From assembly GCA_964023275.1 (NCBI GenBank), contig OZ029916.1, positions 23,909,453 to 23,973,452 of the forward strand: a stretch of 64,000 bases of DNA, in the 5' to 3' direction. The translations under genes and the position numbers were made by a program. The stretch comes from Norana najaformis (Eukaryota; Annelida; Clitellata; Crassiclitellata; Hormogastridae). Under the pieces are notes generated by a model that was not told the origin of the DNA, ran no database searches, and worked only from the letters and a program-made list of their open reading frames with translations. Positions 59,660 to 64,000 of this stretch are shown here, one piece after another (the stretch's first letter is position 1; every line of letters begins with the position of its first letter).

Positions 59660-60144
59660 GATTCTCAGCGACGAGGCTTCCTTGGTCCACTACTTTTTTA
59701 TCTGCCTTTACAGCCGATTCTTTGATATGTTGATGACCTTACTTTGGGAGGTCACCAGGAGAGGGTAGCAAGCAATGTCTGTTTAATTTCTGAAATTTAA
59801 TTTCTGATGTTCATAATGGGCCTCCATCTGAACCGCAGTAAATGCGAATTGTTTTCCCCTGGTGTTGGCCTTAATGACCCCTCCTGCTGGTCTGATTTCT
59901 AACGCCTGGATTGCGATGCACTGACCTTGCTTGAGGCGCCACTCTTCAAAGGATAAGCATTAGATGCGGCTCTTCAGCAGCACTGTATGCGAGCTTCTGA
60001 GTGATGCCATTCAGAATCTCCACAGTCTGCCGGCTCAAAACGACCTTCTTTTATTAAGATCGTCCTTTCGTGCTACTAGGATCAGTCACCTGCTTCGTTG
60101 TTCTTACTACTATGACTGCATAACTTTGGAACGGCTTGATAACA
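59660..60144 (+). pseudogene. Second LINE type: RT palm and downstream region
   Basis: Across frames the plus strand gives a PLGPLLF-like word, YVDDLTLGGHQERVAS at 59726-59773 (catalytic YVDD), then MGLHLNRSKCELFSPGV. After a frame change it gives NDLLLLRSSFRATRISHLLR. This order (PLGP, YxDDxTLGG, GLxLNxxKCE, LLRxSFxxxRxxxLLR) belongs to a non-LTR family of corals and molluscs distinct from CR1. Several stops and shifts are present. It continues in frame into the 38-bp array. Confidence 0.75.
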
Positions 60145-60812
60145 CCTTGCTAGAAGACTTTGAGTCCATCGTCAATAATAAACCTTGCTAGAAGACATTG
60201 AGTCCATCGTCAATATTAAACCTTGCTAGAAGACATTGAGTCCATCGTCAATATTAAACCTTGCTAGAAGACATTGAGTCCATCGTCAATATTAAACCTT
60301 GCTAGAAGACATTGAGTCCATCGTCAATAATAAACCTTGCTAGAAGACATTGAGTCCATCGTCAATATTAAACCTTGCTAGAAGACATTGAGTCCATCGT
60401 CAATATTAAACCTTGCTAGAAGACATTGAGTCCATCGTCAATATTAAACCTTGCTAGAAGACATTGAGTCCATCGTCAATATTAAACCTTGCTAGAAGAC
60501 ATTGAGTCCATCGTCAATAATAAACCTTGCTAGAAGACATTGAGTCCATCGTCAATATTAAACCTTGCTAGAAGACATTGAGTCCATCGTCAATAATAAA
60601 CCTTGCTAGAAGACATTGAGTCCATCGTCAATATTAAACCTTGCTAACGGCTTGATAACACCTTGCTAGAAGACATTGAGTCCATCGTCAATATTAAACC
60701 TTGCTAGAAGACATTGAGTCCATCGTCAATATTAAACCTTGCTAGAAGACATTGAGTCCATCGTCAATATTAAACCTTGCTAGAAGACATTGAGTCCATC
60801 GTCAATATTAAA
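60145..60812 (+). repeat. 38-bp tandem array, 17 units, inside a LINE ORF
   Basis: The unit begins ccttgctagaagacattgag and continues through tccatcgtcaatattaaa, 38 bp in total. Seventeen copies are almost identical; units 1, 5, 10 and 12 carry aataata in place of aatatta. After unit 13 a 14-bp copy of the 5' flank (acggcttgataaca, from 60131-60144) is inserted at 60647-60660. Since 38 is not a multiple of three and the unit contains TAG, the array destroys the reading frame. A single unit would restore LEDIESIVN. Confidence 0.98.
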
Positions 60813-61770
60813 CTTTACAACACCCAATGGTTGCAGGCCATACTACCCATACCATATTGCGGACTTGCTAGGAGAAGGGTTGGGTCGCAGGTTTCTTCTA
60901 TCTTGCGACCCCTTAGAACTCAGTCCGACATTCTCTGTCACTGTCTGCAGATGCTGACACGCACCTGAGTGATTTGTTGACGGTGGGCAGGAAGACACGT
61001 TCATCTAGCGTTGACCAGTTGTAAACAAAACAGGTGACCTGGAATGGTCTTTGATTGAAGGGGACAGGTCAGTGGTTTGGGTAGGCACCGAAAACCGGCT
61101 GAACAAGCACTGTTGAATGCAGTCACTGGCACCCATTTGGGTGATTGGCTGATTATTTCATCATGTGGTTTATGCCTGGGCAATGAGTAGGTGCGAGTAG
61201 CAGCTGGCCTTCAATTAGGCCTTGACCTCTGCAGCCTCACCAATGTCGCTTCGGGGATTTTATTGGCTCTGGTGGTCATCATGGCCTCGTTTGCAGGGTG
61301 GCTTTTGGACGATCCCTTCATCATCATGCCATTAATGGTATAGTTTTGTGGGCTTTACAAAAAGCTGATATGCCAAATAAAAGAAGACAACAGGCTTGTT
61401 TCTCTTAAATGGCAAGACACCAGATGGGGCTGCACTGGCTTCCTGTGTGGCTGGAAGATACGAGATGCCACAGTTGAAGCTGCTTATATTTGCTCAAACA
61501 GCAAAAATTCAGCTGAGGACGTAGCAGAACAGGCAACCCCATGCATAAAAGCGAAAAATACTCAGCGTTGCCATCCCAATTGCCCTCGGAACACTGGACT
61601 CAATTAAAGCTGCTGGGGTTGATTTCGTCCTTGAAGTTGGTTGTTGCCTCTCTACCATCTCTGGAGAGTCACTCAGGTCAGTTTCCTTTTCCAGTGCCTT
61701 TCCATCTGTGTCCACAGCATTTAGAGGCACGTTAATAATGTCGCGGAGGACGAAGCCTGATTTTCCAAAT
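60813..61770 (+). pseudogene. Second LINE type: C-terminal region
   Basis: Immediately after the array the plus strand reads YNTQWLQAILPIPYCGLARR, matching DxxWxQAxLPxxxGGLGxR. Further on are a VTGTHLGDWL word, the zinc-knuckle-like HHGLVC followed by GRSLHHHAINGIVLWAL (about 61270-61350), and finally VDFVLEVGCCLSTISGESLR near 61620. These match, in order, the end of the same family as 19290-19515. Many frameshifts and stops; non-functional. Confidence 0.75.
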
Positions 61771-61827
61771 ACCCGTTAACACCTCCTGGTGTAATTTTTT
61801 TCTTGAAGAGTACACTGATCTCAGTAA

Positions 61828-61868
61828 AAGTAATAATAATAATAATGATAATAGTAAAAATAATATCA
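61828..61868 (+). repeat. (AAT)n-type LINE tail
   Basis: aataataataataatgataatag with degenerate continuation. It sits where the 3' tail of the second LINE is expected, as in the 19.2 kb copy. Confidence 0.7.
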
Positions 61869-62173
61869 AATGCAATTAATCGTCCAGGAGTTCTTTCATT
61901 CGTGTTCGCAAATTGTATCTAATTTTACTTCCTGGTATAGGGTAGCGTGTAGTCGTCTATTTTTTGAAGTATACAAATTAGGTTGCAGTAGGCCGACGTG
62001 GTCTGAAGCAGTGTGTTTGTATGTGTGTGAGACAGAGTGGGTGTGTGTCCTTTATTGGCTTTTAGTCAACAATGACAGAGAAACGGAAGCACTTTTATTA
62101 CGTCTACTGCTTGCCTAGTATATCTGTCTCGCATTGCAGCGCCTGATCGGCCAACTGAGCTTGTACGGACAAG
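61869..62173. other. No gene seen
   Basis: Short unsupported frames only. Confidence 0.5.
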
Positions 62174-62180
62174 TATAAAA
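62174..62180 (+). promoter_or_regulatory. Candidate TATA box of the CABIT-protein gene
   Basis: TATAAAA lies 214 bases upstream of the ATG at 62394, with no other coding signal between. It sits in a diverged 72-bp-spaced direct repeat (cttgtacgg at 62160 and 62232), so it may be coincidental. Confidence 0.3.
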
Positions 62181-62393
62181 TTGCCTACCATAAGCTGACA
62201 TTGTTTTTTGTGCTTCACAGTAAGGACATACTTGTACGGCCGAATATTTGCCTACACGCATATGAATATTAACAGAACTTTGCTCCTCTTGTCATCGTAG
62301 CTCGATAGTCGACACAGCTTAACGCGTCTGATAACCCTGTGCAGTGTTAGGCGCATGTAGACATCTTCCGGTGTAACTTCAGTCACTGGAAAG

Positions 62394-62549
62394 ATGAGCA
62401 CACGCAGACCCTCTGTTCCATATCAGTTGTCGGAAAAGAGTTACCTGTTGTCAGATATCAGTCGCAGCAACCTTCCGCTGCCTCTACCATGCATCGTCGA
62501 AGATGGATACTATGGAGCAAGCGCCTGGGATACAGTCAGTTCAGGGGAG
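62394..62549 (+). CDS. CABIT-domain protein (GAREM/THEMIS-like), first coding exon
   Basis: ATG in good context (gaaagATGA), with an in-frame TAG 36 bases upstream (62358-62360), opens 52 codons: MSTRRPSVPYQLSEKSYLL, then LPLPCIVEDGYYGASAWDTV and SSGE. They end in phase 0 at a donor GAG|GTAGGC (GT at 62550). The LPxxxxVxxGYYGxSxxxxxSxGE pattern is the start of the CABIT domain, a beta-barrel module of THEMIS and GAREM adaptors that act in receptor-tyrosine-kinase/Grb2 signalling. The next exon at 63881 continues the domain in frame. The gene runs off the right edge, so the rest (other CABIT strands, any proline-rich or SAM regions) is not visible. It is cytoplasmic by inference: no signal peptide is seen. 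Confidence 0.75.
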
Positions 62550-63880
62550 GTAGGCCTATACAAGTTCTGTATTTTGGCTACGAAACTGTTCTGTTCTTTA
62601 CTATTTTGCGACCAGTTTGTTTAATGATCATCCACCCTTAAGAACCTTGTGTGTTTGGTAATTTCTTCAAAATTTAAATAATTTATGTTGCTTTTTGCAA
62701 AGTAACTTTGCTTTTGATCATGCGTATCTTACGAGCACCGAATAATAATACTGATAATGAAAGCAATGATGGTTTCAAATTGTGTGCAAATAATTGCGAC
62801 CACTTGCCAAGTTTATCACTATTATAATTTACTCACTTGGGGATCCAAGGGTAAACTCTGATGCTCTCACCATTTCTAGCGTAAAGAGCGCAGGTGATTA
62901 GTTTATCTGAAGCGCGCCATATAAATTTGTATTTTCAAATTACATTTATTTCTATTAAATTACAATCAACTGCTTAAAATGCACTTGAGTATGAATAAAC
63001 AATCTGAATCATAAATTCAAATTTATTTTTAAAGATTAAACGTACTGTTTCATTAGTCTTTCATTTGTAACAGAACTATCCACAAAACCTCTGTTGAAAC
63101 ACATTTTGTGCTTTAGAAAATCACGCGCTTTCAATTGAACAGCGGACTTCGTACAGATTATTTGACAATAATTATCTGCATTGCTGCTATCGCTCAAGTC
63201 CAGAATACATTATAGAAGCATTCGTCCCATAGTAGTTGTGCACGTATAGCTTCATCTCTTGCCATTTTCAGCGTTGCCAATCTCGAATTTCATCCTATCT
63301 GATCCCGGGAAGCTATGGGTTTGGTTCTGCGGTATCTTTGAATCCAATCACTAAGTCTAATGACTTCTGTAGCGCCGTTATCATAATGCCCAGGTCGATG
63401 ATTACTTCAAGTCAAAATCGCAGTCAAAATCATAATCCGTTGGAGAAACCGGGTCGAATTCCGATGGATCAGAGAAAAACCTCGACATCAACTACAGTCA
63501 CTATGTGTAAGGAAAGTTTCAGTGTGTCGGCAACTATTCGGCTGGGATCACTTTGGGGAGAGCTAATCGTTGAGTAAACCCACTTGTGCCGTGGGCGTTT
63601 CATCGACTCATTGTCGTTCTTCGTCCCCATTGCAGCACTGGCCAGAAACTAGTGCGGAATAAGGAAGCCACAAACCAAACTAGCAATCTCTTGATTTCTG
63701 TAAACGGCAGAAAACAAAAGTAACGTTCAGAATAATTCGGAACTGTTTCTTTTTTCTCCGTATTCGCAAATATTGGTCCATCGTGTGTCGTTTTTCTCTT
63801 TCTATTTTAGGCGCTTGGTATCTTTTTAATGCGCCATTAAATGAAGTTCCGTTGGTAAAGTAAAACTGGTGTAATTGAAG
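62550..63880 (+). other. Intron 1 of the CABIT gene
   Basis: A 1331-bp intron with GT at 62550 and AG at 63879-63880. Inside it, a stronger acceptor (cttgccattttcag, AG at 63270-63271) opens a Ser-rich frame of 102 codons to a TGA at 63577 in compatible phase 0. That might be an alternative terminal exon, but it shows no CABIT similarity. Another strong acceptor at 63810 leads quickly to a stop. Confidence 0.6.
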
Positions 63881-64000
63881 GTGATATTCTTGAATACACT
63901 CGACAAACGTCCTCGTGCGCTGGCTTTTGACGGTCAAGGGCACTACAGTATCCCCCTCGATTATCCACTGAAGTTCTCGGTCGTTTCCAAAGGCAACGGT
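63881..64000 (+). CDS. CABIT-domain protein, second coding exon (partial)
   Basis: After a weak-tract acceptor (gtaattgaag|GTG) 40 codons run open to the window edge: VIFLNTLDKRPRALAFDG, then QGHYSIPLDYPLKFSVVSKG. Joined to exon 1 they give SSGE-VIFLNTLDKRPRALAFD, matching the CABIT pattern GEVLxLHFxxxxxxVxAxDxxGxxYxIPLxxxxKFxVL. Phase (0/0) and family order agree, which decides the choice of this acceptor over better-looking ones upstream. Incomplete at the 3' end. Confidence 0.72.
   Translation, partial: MIFLNTLDKRPRALAFDGQGHYSIPLDYPLKFSVVSKGNG

Noticed and set aside
60145..60812. CRISPR-like regular array
   Set aside because: Units are contiguous 38-bp tandem copies with no unique spacers, in a LINE in animal DNA; also true of the 22-bp array at 37195-37442.

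Overview
The window looks like low-gene-density, repeat-rich nuclear DNA from an animal, most likely an aquatic invertebrate. The evidence is spliceosomal exon/intron structure, CR1-type and other non-LTR retrotransposon debris, a MULE transposase tail, and very long tetranucleotide microsatellites. There is no bacterial gene organisation: no operons, no dense ORFs. The motif AGGCCTA recurs throughout. I cannot name a phylum with confidence.

Layout. 0-6 kb: simple repeats, then the most unusual locus. A ~2.35 kb cassette (1942-4289) carries a broken minus-strand gene of a widespread uncharacterised invertebrate family. It sits inside the 3' end of a CR1-like LINE ORF and is flanked by two identical 73-bp direct repeats (1869-1941, 4290-4362). 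Two doubtful exons follow at 4.8-5.5 kb. 6-30 kb: mostly noncoding, with microsatellites, a CR1 RT fragment (16.2-16.8 kb), a 3'-terminal fragment of a second LINE type (19.3-19.5 kb), a near-perfect 43-bp hairpin (20.3 kb), a tRNA-like/SINE-like unit (23.1 kb) and a C-terminal LINE fragment (26.7-27.2 kb). 28-37 kb: candidate exons at 28.7 and 36.9 kb, and one encoding an apparent signal peptide at 32.7 kb. 37.1-38.0 kb: an internally deleted MULE whose left terminal repeat has expanded into a 22-bp array. 43.5-44.2 kb: about 490 bp of uninterrupted TATC. 48 kb: a well-delimited minus-strand terminal coding exon. 50-58 kb: small hairpins, minisatellites and LINE/SINE debris. 59.1-61.9 kb: two different LINEs joined together, the second carrying seventeen copies of a 38-bp unit. 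62.4 kb to the right edge: the best-supported host gene, the first two coding exons of a CABIT-domain (GAREM/THEMIS-like) protein, which runs off the window.

The genes do not form a pathway. The window is best read as intergenic and intronic space between a few host genes: the 3' end of one on the minus strand near 48 kb and the 5' end of another on the plus strand at 62.4 kb, filled with several generations of transposable elements. All identifications come from reading motifs and recalled family consensus, with no database search.
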